Assembly: GCA_002841375.1 (NCBI GenBank)
Contig: PGZO01000005.1
Span: 62,001-126,000 of the forward strand
Length of the DNA: 64,000 nt
Origin: Firmicutes bacterium HGW-Firmicutes-7
GTDB taxonomy: Bacteria > Bacillota > Clostridia > Lachnospirales > Vallitaleaceae
Direction: 5' to 3'
The translations under genes and the position numbers were made by a program. A model generated the notes under the pieces. The model did not search any database and was not told the DNA's origin. It saw only the letters and a program-made list of their open reading frames with translations. Positions 1-8,161 of this stretch are shown here, piece after piece. Position 1 is the stretch's first letter. Every line of letters starts with the position of its first letter.

Positions 1-1
1 A

Positions 2-331
2 CCAGATGAGCATCAGTATGCAAAAGCTGTAGGCGGTTTATATTATCGAGGAGGTCATTACGAGGTACTAATTGACGCTTACTATAAGCACTTTATTAAC
101 AAAGTATACCACAAGCATTTATTGTATTATGACGTCAATGAAAACAACTGGCTTACGGTATTTCAAGATTATAAAGACATTGAATACAAGACGGCAAAAA
201 AGGTACATGATTTTATGAGTAAATATAAAAATGGTGATTACAAAGAGATGTCAAAGAAAAGAATGAAAAGTAAGATTAAGGAATTATTAATTCATATTCA
301 AACCCTTGAAAAAACTTTGGATCAAAAATAA
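2..331 (+). CDS. C-terminal part of a DUF4350-like protein (partial at window edge)
   Basis: The frame is open from the first bases of the window to a stop at 331, so only the last 109 residues of a longer protein are present. A TTG at 122 inside it is not needed as a start. The visible part is a basic, helical tail (AKAVGGLYYRGGHYEVLIDA, then a run of Lys). It resembles the cytoplasmic C-terminus of DUF4350 proteins, where the pattern EYA..L..LY..AG....L..YY..F is usual. DUF4350 genes commonly sit directly in front of MoxR and DUF58 genes, as here with a 21-bp gap. Function is unknown; membrane-associated by family. The assignment rests on the tail and on context. Confidence 0.6.
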   Translation, partial: PDEHQYAKAVGGLYYRGGHYEVLIDAYYKHFINKVYHKHLLYYDVNENNWLTVFQDYKDIEYKTAKKVHDFMSKYKNGDYKEMSKKRMKSKIKELLIHIQTLEKTLDQK

Positions 332-352
332 ACGCAGGAGGATGTTAGAGAG

Positions 353-1312
353 ATGGAAATAGAAAATGTTAAAATAATTTATGATGCGATTCGTAGTGAG
401 GTGAAAAAGGTTATTATTGAGCAGGATAAAATGATTGATTTTGCAATTATAGGTTTATTTTGTGGAGGTCATATATTAATTGAAGGTGTTCCTGGACTCG
501 GCAAAACACTTTTTATTAAAGCATTAACAGATAGTATGAGCATGTCAAGTAATCGAATTCAATTTACACCTGATATGATGCCAGCAGATGTTGTTGGTAC
601 AAAAATATATAATATGCAATCACAAACTTTTGAACTTCGCAAGGGTCCAGTTTTTGCTAATTTAGTTTTAGCAGATGAAATTAATAGAACACCCCCTAAG
701 ACACAGGCTGGTTTGCTTGAAGCAATGCAAGAGGAATCCGTATCTATTGATGGTATTACAATGGAACTTCCTCAACCCTTTATGGTTATGGCTACTCAAA
801 ATCCTATAGAGTTTGAAGGTACTTATTCTTTGCCAGAAGCGCTTGTCGATCGGTTTTTATTTAAAATTCAAATTGATTATCCATCTTTAGAGGGAGAAGC
901 TGAGTTGTTGAAACGTATGAATGATATTCATACAAGAAAATTAGATCCAATAAATTGTGGGGTGAAGTCAATCTATAAAGCGTGTGATATCGTAGACATT
1001 AGAAGTACGATTTCCCAGATTAAACTGGAGGCTTCCTTGTATAATTATATTGTACAAATCGTTAGAGCTACAAGAAATCATAAAGTAATTGAGATTGGTA
1101 GTAGCCCAAGAGGTGGAATTGCAATTATGAATGCAGCTAAAACCTATGCTGCGATTAATGGAAGGGATTATGTGTTGCCAGAGGATATTAAGGAAGTTGC
1201 CATACCTGCGCTCAATCACCGAATTATTCTTATTCCAGAAGCTGAGCTTGAGGGGATTCGCGTACAAAATGTACTTACAGAAATATTGAATACAGTCAAG
1301 GTCCCAAGATAG
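353..1312 (+). CDS. MoxR family AAA+ ATPase
   Basis: A 319-residue AAA+ ATPase of the MoxR group. These are chaperone-like ATPases thought to help assemble or activate partner proteins, often VWA or DUF58 proteins. Visible motifs are Walker A GVPGLGKT (residues 45-52), Walker B LVLADE (104-109) followed by the MoxR signature NRTPPKTQAGLLEAM, sensor 1 ATQNP (147-151) and the arginine-finger region PEALVDRF (161-168). The length is normal for the family. The ATG is preceded by GGAGGATGTT. It is followed 10 bp later by the DUF58 gene, the usual partner. The substrate of this complex is not known. Confidence 0.95.
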   Translation: MEIENVKIIYDAIRSEVKKVIIEQDKMIDFAIIGLFCGGHILIEGVPGLGKTLFIKALTDSMSMSSNRIQFTPDMMPADVVGTKIYNMQSQTFELRKGPVFANLVLADEINRTPPKTQAGLLEAMQEESVSIDGITMELPQPFMVMATQNPIEFEGTYSLPEALVDRFLFKIQIDYPSLEGEAELLKRMNDIHTRKLDPINCGVKSIYKACDIVDIRSTISQIKLEASLYNYIVQIVRATRNHKVIEIGSSPRGGIAIMNAAKTYAAINGRDYVLPEDIKEVAIPALNHRIILIPEAELEGIRVQNVLTEILNTVKVPR

Positions 1313-1322
1313 GAGAGATGAG

Positions 1323-2630
1323 ATGCAACCCACAAAAAGACTTATTTACTTAGCGGCACTAGGTAGCTTACTTACTGGATTAGGATATTTAATATACTTG
1401 CATATTTTTATTTTCTTTTTCTATAATATCACCTTATTTATAGTTGTTTTGATAGATTATAGAATTTCTCGGGACTCCTTTGAGGTAAAAAGAGATTATG
1501 AACCAAAGTTGTCTCTATTTGCTGAGGAAGAAATGGGATTTACAGTATACAATAAAAGTAATGAGCCTTTAAATATTCGAATTAAAGATACAATACCTGA
1601 TTATTGCTTTAAGCGGGTTACAGAATATGCTGTTGGAGAAATAATGCCTCATCAAAAAAAGAGAATATTTTATGTTATACAACCAAAGAAAAGAGGTTTG
1701 TATAATTTTAAAGAGATTTATGTTGCATATGTAAGTCGGTTTAAGCTTATAAGTAAGCATGTGACTTATGAAATGAAAGCAGAGATCAAGGTGTATCCAA
1801 ACATTAAGGATTTGAAGAAGTATAGATTGATGGTTTTTGGTGGATATATTATGCGTGGCGGAAAAAAAATATGGAATAGAAAAGGCGAAGGTATGGAGTT
1901 TGAAAGCCTTAGAGAATATATTTACGGTGACGCCTATAGCAAGATTAATTGGAAAGCAACTGCAAGTATGAATAAACCAATTATTAATCAATATGAAATT
2001 GAGAAAAACCAAGATATAATAGCGCTGATAGATGCAGGGAGGGCTATGAGCTATGAGGTTAGAGGGTATAAAAAGTTAGACTTAGCGATTAATACAGCGC
2101 TTATATTATCTGATATAGCAAATATAAGCGGAGATAAAAGTGGATTAATGGTTTTTAATCGAGAAGTGCAACAGTATGTGAAGCCTGCTACAGGGGGAAT
2201 GCATAGAAATAAATTATTAGAAGCCTTATATACAATAGATTACAGTAGAGACACTTCAAACTTTGGGGAAGCTTTTACCTACCTAACTTATAAACAAAAA
2301 AAGCGTAGCTTAATTTTCATGTTTACTGAATTTGAAACAATGGATGAAGCGAGTGAATATATGAAGGTATTACCTCAAATATCAAAAAGACATCTTGTTA
2401 TACTGTTTATGATGGTTAAGGAAAAGGTAGTTGATTTATCTTTATCAACAGCTACGTTAGATGAAGCGCTCTTCTTAAAGGGTGCCGCACTTGAAATACT
2501 TGAAGAAAGAAAAAAAATTATTGCTAGCTTAAGACACGCAGGTGTTATGTGTGTAGAATGCTTACCGGATACGTTAACGACAGATGTGATTAATCACTAT
2601 ATTCAATTAAAGCACAAGCATTTTTCCTGA
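1323..2630 (+). CDS. DUF58 domain-containing membrane protein
   Basis: A 435-residue protein with two hydrophobic segments near the N-terminus (about residues 7-45) and a long soluble part. The DUF58 signature is clear around residues 190-215, with EYIYGDAYSKINWKATA. It is followed by a VWA-like stretch beginning IIALIDAGRAMSY that has part of a MIDAS-like loop. DUF58 proteins are the standard partner of MoxR ATPases and are presumed to act at the membrane. The start ATG has AGGAGAG upstream and lies 10 bp after moxR, so the two are almost certainly co-transcribed. The biochemical role is unknown. Confidence 0.9.
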   Translation: MQPTKRLIYLAALGSLLTGLGYLIYLHIFIFFFYNITLFIVVLIDYRISRDSFEVKRDYEPKLSLFAEEEMGFTVYNKSNEPLNIRIKDTIPDYCFKRVTEYAVGEIMPHQKKRIFYVIQPKKRGLYNFKEIYVAYVSRFKLISKHVTYEMKAEIKVYPNIKDLKKYRLMVFGGYIMRGGKKIWNRKGEGMEFESLREYIYGDAYSKINWKATASMNKPIINQYEIEKNQDIIALIDAGRAMSYEVRGYKKLDLAINTALILSDIANISGDKSGLMVFNREVQQYVKPATGGMHRNKLLEALYTIDYSRDTSNFGEAFTYLTYKQKKRSLIFMFTEFETMDEASEYMKVLPQISKRHLVILFMMVKEKVVDLSLSTATLDEALFLKGAALEILEERKKIIASLRHAGVMCVECLPDTLTTDVINHYIQLKHKHFS

Positions 2631-2665
2631 TGGCGGTTTTGCAACATTAGCAGAGGAGCGTAAAT

Positions 2666-3361
2666 ATGAGTAAAACTATTAAGATTGTTACACCAGACAA
2701 TGTAGAAATTGAATACACCTTGGCTTCAGTAGGTGTAAGAGCTGCAGCAGCAGGAATTGATTTGTTAATTCATGGGGCAGTTATTCTTATTGTCGCAATT
2801 ATTGCAACTTTTATACTTTTGTCAAATGAAGCAGACGAGGGTACGATTTATTCAACAATTGCAATCATGTTCTTGATTTATGGATTATTAAATTATGCGT
2901 ATTATATTTTGTGTGATCTGCTTATGAAAGGACAGACCTTTGGGAAAAAGGTTTATAAAATTAGGATTATTAGAGATAATGGAGAGGGAATAACCGTTGC
3001 ACATGCGATGATTAGAGAATTCATTCGAGCTACAATAGATCCCCTTGGCATTGGGTTTATACTTATTCTCTTTAGTAAAAAAAATAAGAGATTGGGTGAT
3101 ATGGCAGCTTCAACTATTGTAGTGGAAGAGGAAAAAATGACATTGTCCTATTTAGATTTGTCCTATAATACATTAGGGAAATATGATTTATCAAAGGAAG
3201 AAATAATGCTTTTGCAGGATTATTTTTCGAGGAAGGAAATGATGGAAGAAGGATCAAGGAAAAACCTCCAAAAAAAACTAGTTCAATACTTCGTTAAAAA
3301 GCTAGATATTCAAAACATAGTGGAAGATGGAGATGGGTTTTTGAAAAGCATTTTACAATAG
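2666..3361 (+). CDS. RDD family membrane protein
   Basis: A 231-residue RDD-family integral membrane protein. The family signature is present as SVGVRAAAAGIDLLIHG near residues 22-37, followed by a transmembrane segment (about 38-53), a second (about 68-87) and the conserved KNKRLGDMAAST end of the domain near residue 140. The C-terminal ~80 residues are hydrophilic and helical and extend beyond the RDD domain. RDD proteins have been proposed to act in transport or cation homeostasis in some species, but the role here is unknown. Its place between DUF58 and the SpoIIM-like gene is the common arrangement of this cluster. GAGGAG precedes the ATG. Confidence 0.9.
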   Translation: MSKTIKIVTPDNVEIEYTLASVGVRAAAAGIDLLIHGAVILIVAIIATFILLSNEADEGTIYSTIAIMFLIYGLLNYAYYILCDLLMKGQTFGKKVYKIRIIRDNGEGITVAHAMIREFIRATIDPLGIGFILILFSKKNKRLGDMAASTIVVEEEKMTLSYLDLSYNTLGKYDLSKEEIMLLQDYFSRKEMMEEGSRKNLQKKLVQYFVKKLDIQNIVEDGDGFLKSILQ

Positions 3362-3410
3362 TAAATTTAATGAAGCAAGGGCGTATATCATACAACAATG
3401 GAGATAAGAG

Positions 3411-4367
3411 ATGGCAAGAGAAGAAAACTATGTAAGCCAGTATAAGCCTCAATGGGAGCAGCTAGAGGAATATATTAAAACAATTGATAAAAAAGGCTAT
3501 AGCAATTTATCTGCAAAAGAGTTAAAGGATTACTTAAACCTTATGAAAAGGGTAAGCCATCATTTGGCTTATTCAAGAACCCATTTTACTGGAAGCCCTT
3601 TATGTCAATACTTAAATGACTTATCTGTGAGAGCACATAATCATTTATATGTGGTTAAGAAGTCTAGCTTTAAGGAATTTAGGGCTTATTTTACAGGTGG
3701 ATTTGCAAAAAGGATTCAGGATAATAAGAATTACATAATAGCTGCCTTTTTAATTTTCATTGCAGGCTTTATCTTAAGCTATATTCTTGTACTTACTGAT
3801 ATAAATAATGCGCAGTTTTTTTTACCTGGCGAATATATTCAACAAACAGATTGGGAACTTTCAGATAGCGCTTGGAAAGAAGAACAATTCTTTTTTTTAT
3901 CCAGTTATGTGACAATTAATAATATTGGCGTAGCCATTAAAGCTTTTGTACTTAGCATAACAGCAGGTGTATTGACGACTTATATATTGTTTGTTAATGG
4001 CGCATTATTAGGTGCTTTAACCTCCTTGGTTGCGCAAAACTCTTCTAATATTTTATATTATTGGGCGCTTATATTGCCACATGGAATAATTGAACTAAGT
4101 GCTATTTTTATTTCTGGAGGCGCAGGTTTAAGAGTCGGAAAAGCACTGCTTATTCCAGGACAATATAAAAGAAAAGATGCTTTAATAAAAAATGCGAAAG
4201 AGGCAGTAATGCTTATGCCCGGGGTAATTCTAATGCTAATTATGGCAGGGTTAATAGAAGGCTTCTTAACCCCAGCTAACATTTCAATAACCTTCAAATT
4301 AATCTTCGCAGCAGGTACGGCCATCTCTATGGTCTTATATATGATTATCCCTAGGAAAGAACGATAA
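3411..4367 (+). CDS. SpoIIM-like (DUF95) membrane protein
   Basis: A 318-residue multi-spanning protein of the stage II sporulation protein M / DUF95 family. A soluble N-terminal part (about 1-105) is followed by four or five hydrophobic segments (about 107-128, 175-200, 210-235, 268-285 and 292-312). The central region VAIKAFVLSITAGVLTTYIL and LLGAL fits the family core. True SpoIIM of the DMP engulfment complex is shorter (about 210 residues) and lacks this N-terminal part, so this is the paralogue that travels with MoxR/DUF58/RDD genes rather than the sporulation protein itself. It is the last gene of this plus-strand cluster; the next genes are convergent. Confidence 0.85.
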   Translation: MAREENYVSQYKPQWEQLEEYIKTIDKKGYSNLSAKELKDYLNLMKRVSHHLAYSRTHFTGSPLCQYLNDLSVRAHNHLYVVKKSSFKEFRAYFTGGFAKRIQDNKNYIIAAFLIFIAGFILSYILVLTDINNAQFFLPGEYIQQTDWELSDSAWKEEQFFFLSSYVTINNIGVAIKAFVLSITAGVLTTYILFVNGALLGALTSLVAQNSSNILYYWALILPHGIIELSAIFISGGAGLRVGKALLIPGQYKRKDALIKNAKEAVMLMPGVILMLIMAGLIEGFLTPANISITFKLIFAAGTAISMVLYMIIPRKER

Positions 4368-4446
4368 AGCACCTTAATAATAAAGATAACTTTGTGCTCC
4401 AACCTAAGAATGCCGAAGCTTAGTAGCATTAATGACAAGCTATTTG

Positions 4447-5412
4447 TTACGATGGCATTTTAACAGAATGCAACCACTTACCGCAACGATCACCATAATA
4501 CCCGATAATGACACCATTTTCTTCTATGACAATGACCTCACATTGATTGCTACAATCGGAACATTCGAAGCCTCTTGTAGATAAATGAGCGGCCTCTAAA
4601 TCAAACCCTTTAAACTTCGTAGTACCACCACTTCGTTCTAAAGCCTCTTTAGCTAAAATAGCGGCCCCAATTGCGCCCATAACATTGTAATGCTCAGGCA
4701 CTAACACTTGGGTATGCAATGCTTCTTCAAAAGCGTTTTTAATCCCTTTATTCGCTGCTACACCGCCTTGAAAAAAGATGGGGGCACTTATATCTTTTCC
4801 TTTTGCAATATTGCTTAAATAGTTTCTCACTAAAGCATCACATAAACCTTTTACAATAGATGGTGTATCATAACCCATTTGCTGTTTATGGATCATATCA
4901 GATTCAGCAAATACAGCACATCTTCCCGCAATTCGAACAACATTATTCGCTTTCAATGCATAATCGCCTAACTGATTAATTGGAATGCCTAATCTTTGTG
5001 CTTGTCTATCCAAAAAGGAACCAGTACCTGCTGCACAAACTGTATTCATTGCAAAGTCAGTGACAATACCATCTTTAAGAATAATAATTTTAGAATCTTG
5101 CCCCCCAATTTCTAAAATAGTTTTAACACTTGGATTGATATGAAGGGCTGCAACGGCGTGGGCCGTAATTTCATTTTTAACACTATCTGCACCAACAACT
5201 GTGGCAATGATTTTTCGACCACTTCCAGTAGTTCCAACCGCATTTATTGCTTCATTAAGGTACTTATCTTTTAGTAACTTCAAGCCTTCTTGAACTGCCT
5301 TCATTGGTAATCCCTGTGTGTTTAAGTATAAATGATCTTCTACTTCAAGGTCCTTATTAAGAACAACAAAATCTGTACTAACAGAGCCAATATCAATTCC
5401 TAAATAATACAT
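4447..5412 (-). CDS. Acyl-CoA dehydratase activase (ASKHA family, BcrAD/BadFG)
   Basis: A 321-residue ASKHA-fold ATPase related to HgdC/FldI, the iron-sulfur activators that inject one electron into 2-hydroxyacyl-CoA dehydratases at the cost of ATP. Visible motifs are the phosphate-1 loop GIDIGSVSTD (residues 5-14), LEIGGQDSK, CAAGTGSFLD and GRCAVFAESD. The last two hold the cysteines that would ligate the intersubunit 4Fe-4S cluster. The C-terminus adds a further Cys set (CSDCSNQC and DRCGKW) not found in simple HgdC. The start overlaps the upstream gene by 13 bp and has AAAGGAG, indicating coupled translation. It is the last gene of a three-gene minus-strand operon. The substrate is not predictable. 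Confidence 0.9.
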   Translation of the reverse strand: MYYLGIDIGSVSTDFVVLNKDLEVEDHLYLNTQGLPMKAVQEGLKLLKDKYLNEAINAVGTTGSGRKIIATVVGADSVKNEITAHAVAALHINPSVKTILEIGGQDSKIIILKDGIVTDFAMNTVCAAGTGSFLDRQAQRLGIPINQLGDYALKANNVVRIAGRCAVFAESDMIHKQQMGYDTPSIVKGLCDALVRNYLSNIAKGKDISAPIFFQGGVAANKGIKNAFEEALHTQVLVPEHYNVMGAIGAAILAKEALERSGGTTKFKGFDLEAAHLSTRGFECSDCSNQCEVIVIEENGVIIGYYGDRCGKWLHSVKMPS

Positions 5413-6485
5413 TTTTCACGTCTCCTTTCAAGCATATCAGTAAAAGCCTCTACTCTAGTAATAAAGCCTTCTTCACCAGTCATTTCATCAACTATTAATG
5501 TGAGTATAGGAAAGCTTTTATCGGAAGATATTTTTTCTAGAATTGGTTTGGCTATGACTTCGGGCGTGCAACCAACAGGAAAGACTTGAATAGCACCATC
5601 ATAACCCTTTTTAAACGCTAGAAGGGCTTTCCCTACAGTTTCTCTAGTGTAACCACCAGCACAAGTATAAATATATTCTTTAGCCGCTCTGTGCATGGAA
5701 AGCGAATTCAGCTTAAAAGGTTTTAGTACACTATCTTTTAACCACCAAGTGGGTGTTAAGCTTCTAGTAGTACTAATTCCAATATCCATTAATTGATCTT
5801 CGATATGGTTACTAGAAAAGGGGTCGGAAATTGTATAAATCTCCCCAATTATAGCGATTTTAAGAGGCTTTTTATTATAATCCAGAGGCAATGACTTGAT
5901 TGAATGCTTAAAACTTTTCAATATTTTCACAGCATCTTTAGCAGAGTTGGTTTGAACGACAGCTTCGTAGCAAGATTGAAGTAATCTTTTGCACTCACCT
6001 TTGTTTTTTTCATATCCAGAGCAATACCGTAATTTTATTTCTATACGATCCATAAGTGATATAGCTGTTATGGCAAGGAGCAAGGCTTTCATTTTTTGGA
6101 AGGTGCTACAGGACGAATGACTACCTATTTTTTTTATCCCCTCAAACAAGGCTTTTTTACCGCTTTGGGTATTGAGTATAATAAACTGTGCGCTGTAACC
6201 AGCCTTTTTTAGAAGCCGTTGCTGGAGGCTAGCATATTCCCCAAATCTACAAGGACCGTTGGTGGCTATAATAATTATTGTATCAGCACCTCGTTCTATG
6301 CTTTGAATATAGTTTCCGAGCATAAGCTTAAACGGATTACAAATTTCTTCTGGAGAGTGAAGTACACCAAGGTCTAAGGCGGTTTGATTTGAACGAGGGG
6401 GAATAACATAATTTATACCTAATGCATCAAATAATACTTTTAATCCGATAAAAGAATTCCCATAATGTGGAACTGTAACTGTCAT
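5400..6485 (-). CDS. 2-hydroxyacyl-CoA dehydratase-like protein (C-terminal DUF2229 module)
   Basis: A 361-residue protein with the look of a 2-hydroxyacyl-CoA dehydratase subunit (HgdB-type) as found in the long activase-related DUF2229 proteins. Visible are MTVTVPHYGN at the N-terminus, the conserved SPEEICNPFKLMLGNY stretch with a Cys near residue 59, TNGPCRFGEYA (around 90-100), a Cys in FPVGCTPEVIAKP and a closing acidic DEMTGEEGFITRVEAF. These conserved Cys are the expected iron-sulfur ligands. AAAGGAGAATATAA precedes the ATG. It lies immediately after the upstream gene and overlaps the activase gene. No CoA-ester substrate has been proven for this family. Confidence 0.85.
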   Translation of the reverse strand: MTVTVPHYGNSFIGLKVLFDALGINYVIPPRSNQTALDLGVLHSPEEICNPFKLMLGNYIQSIERGADTIIIIATNGPCRFGEYASLQQRLLKKAGYSAQFIILNTQSGKKALFEGIKKIGSHSSCSTFQKMKALLLAITAISLMDRIEIKLRYCSGYEKNKGECKRLLQSCYEAVVQTNSAKDAVKILKSFKHSIKSLPLDYNKKPLKIAIIGEIYTISDPFSSNHIEDQLMDIGISTTRSLTPTWWLKDSVLKPFKLNSLSMHRAAKEYIYTCAGGYTRETVGKALLAFKKGYDGAIQVFPVGCTPEVIAKPILEKISSDKSFPILTLIVDEMTGEEGFITRVEAFTDMLERRREKCII

Positions 6486-7400
6486 TTATATTCTCCTTTT
6501 TTTATGATGCGTATTGCTACGCGCTAACATATCTGAAAAGGCTTCCAATCTAGTGTCTAAACCCGCATCACCAGAATGTTCATCAAGTTTTACTAATAGC
6601 AGTGGAAGACTTGACATATCATCTTTTATTGCTTCGGTAATTACAGCGTCTATTCCACAACTAAAGCAAGAAATGAAAATAATTCCATCAATTTCTCCCT
6701 TTTCAATTAAAAAAGCAGCACTTCCATAAGCTTGTCTATAATAATACCAAAAGGGCTTTCGTGGAAGCTTTTTAATGTATTTATTTAAAATACCATTGCC
6801 TATAGAATCAGAAGATATGACACCAAGGTTTAAATCGTTTAATTTTCTAATTATATTCATATTTACATACTTATCATAAAGGTTATAGTCATGTCCTACG
6901 AGTAAAATTTTGTAGGAATATTGGCTTTGATCAATTGTTCTCTTATAGTTTGCTTGGCGATCTAGTGCGTGATTAAATGCGATTTCTATAGCTGATCTTT
7001 TGGGTGTAATAAGTTTACCCACATCTTTTGCCCAATGAAACAATTGCTTTTGAGAATTAAAATATAGGGATTGGTAGGTGACTGGAGGTAGATGATCCAT
7101 GCTATGGACGACCATCTCGGGTAGACTACATAAATGTGGACAGATATACTCATTGTTGCTCACCTTCATAATTCTTGGCACTACCATAAGATCACATTGA
7201 TTTTTTAAAGCATCAACATGACCATGAAAGATTTTTATTGGGAGACAGGCTTCGCTGGTACAGCAACGAATACCAGCATCCATAACTTTTTTATTCGTAT
7301 CCTCTGAAGTTATTAATTCAGCACCAAGTTCTTCAAAAAATGTCTTGAAAAAGGGATGGTATCTATAATATAAGAGCCCTTTTGGCAAACCTACCTTCAT
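6486..7400 (-). CDS. Acyl-CoA dehydratase activase-related protein (N-terminal DUF2229 module)
   Basis: A 304-residue DUF2229-type protein, the first gene of the minus-strand operon. It opens with MKVGLPKGLLYYRYHPFFKT, the characteristic start of this family. It then shows GIRCCTSEACLPIKIFHGH (Cys near 46-52), a CPHLCSLP Cys pair, SCFSCGIDAV and a terminal DEHSGDAGLDTRLEAF. These are conserved iron-sulfur-type cysteines shared with dehydratase subunits. In other bacteria this module, the HgdB-like module and the activase are fused in one very long chain; here they are three separate overlapping or abutting genes. GAAAGGAG precedes the ATG. Function is unknown; electron transfer or reduction of an unidentified compound is an inference. 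Confidence 0.85.
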   Translation of the reverse strand: MKVGLPKGLLYYRYHPFFKTFFEELGAELITSEDTNKKVMDAGIRCCTSEACLPIKIFHGHVDALKNQCDLMVVPRIMKVSNNEYICPHLCSLPEMVVHSMDHLPPVTYQSLYFNSQKQLFHWAKDVGKLITPKRSAIEIAFNHALDRQANYKRTIDQSQYSYKILLVGHDYNLYDKYVNMNIIRKLNDLNLGVISSDSIGNGILNKYIKKLPRKPFWYYYRQAYGSAAFLIEKGEIDGIIFISCFSCGIDAVITEAIKDDMSSLPLLLVKLDEHSGDAGLDTRLEAFSDMLARSNTHHKKRRI

Positions 7401-7551
7401 ATTGAAGCTCCTTTCAACGTTTCTGGATTACTATTTTAGATAACCATAGTGGTGGTTACACAATCATATGATTTAGCTTTATAGTATTCCCTTATAAATT
7501 TTCCCTATAAATTTATATTTATTCAAAAGCTTATTTTAAAATTTATATGTA

Positions 7552-7580
7552 TTGAAGTAACCTTTGCACAGTGATATAAT
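7552..7580 (+). promoter_or_regulatory. Sigma-A type promoter for the HD protein / kinase genes
   Basis: TTGAAG (7552-7557) and TATAAT (7575-7580) are separated by exactly 17 bp in the divergent intergenic region. The start codon of the HD gene is 91 bp downstream of the -10 box, so the leader is about 85 nt. Confidence 0.7.
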
Positions 7581-7671
7581 TAATGATATTATGTCGATGA
7601 TTTGTAATGACAACCTTTACAAGAATAAGAAACTATAAAGTCCTAAGGTCTCATATAGGAGTTTAAATAAA

Positions 7672-8157
7672 ATGGATATACTTGAAATAAATGATGAAGA
7701 ATATATTAATCTTATTCTACCCATTGTTGAACATCATGAATTTAAGAAGCTTAATAGCTTTAATCACCATAAGGATAGTGTTTTTAAACATAGCCTGTTG
7801 GTGTCGTATTTATCCTATAAAATTGCAAAAAAATTTCAACTCGACTATATATCTATAGCTAGAGGTGGCCTTTTGCATGATTTTTTCTTGTATGATTGGA
7901 GAATTGAAGGTAAGCTCAACAAAAAAAGCTTTATGAAAAAACATGGGTTTACCCACGCAAAGGAAGCTTTTGATAATGCAACTCGATTTTTTGATATCAA
8001 TGATATAGAAAAAGATATTATCTTAAAGCATATGTTTCCATTAAATCTACCACCACCAAAAACATTTGAAAGCTGTATTGTTACAATGGTTGATAAGTAT
8101 GTTGCATTAGTTGAATATGGTAAGAGCAAGACGCTAATTAACATTTTGAAAAGGTGA
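7672..8157 (+). CDS. HD domain-containing phosphohydrolase-like protein
   Basis: A 161-residue single-domain HD protein. Metal ligands are visible as HKDSVFKHS (H around residues 34 and 40), the HD pair in GGLLHDFFLYDW (about 67-68) and later histidines in ILKHMFP. HD proteins hydrolyse phosphomonoesters or nucleotides, but no specific substrate can be inferred. TAGGAG precedes the ATG with a 7-bp gap. The hybrid kinase gene begins only 4 bp after the stop, so the two are co-transcribed and may share a signalling role. This link is context only. Confidence 0.85.
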   Translation: MDILEINDEEYINLILPIVEHHEFKKLNSFNHHKDSVFKHSLLVSYLSYKIAKKFQLDYISIARGGLLHDFFLYDWRIEGKLNKKSFMKKHGFTHAKEAFDNATRFFDINDIEKDIILKHMFPLNLPPPKTFESCIVTMVDKYVALVEYGKSKTLINILKR

Positions 8158-8161
8158 AAGA

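Noticed and set aside
4368-4446. Terminator between the SpoIIM-like gene and the convergent activase gene
   Set aside because: Only a five-base AGCAC/GTGCT pairing with a long loop was found, too weak to call.
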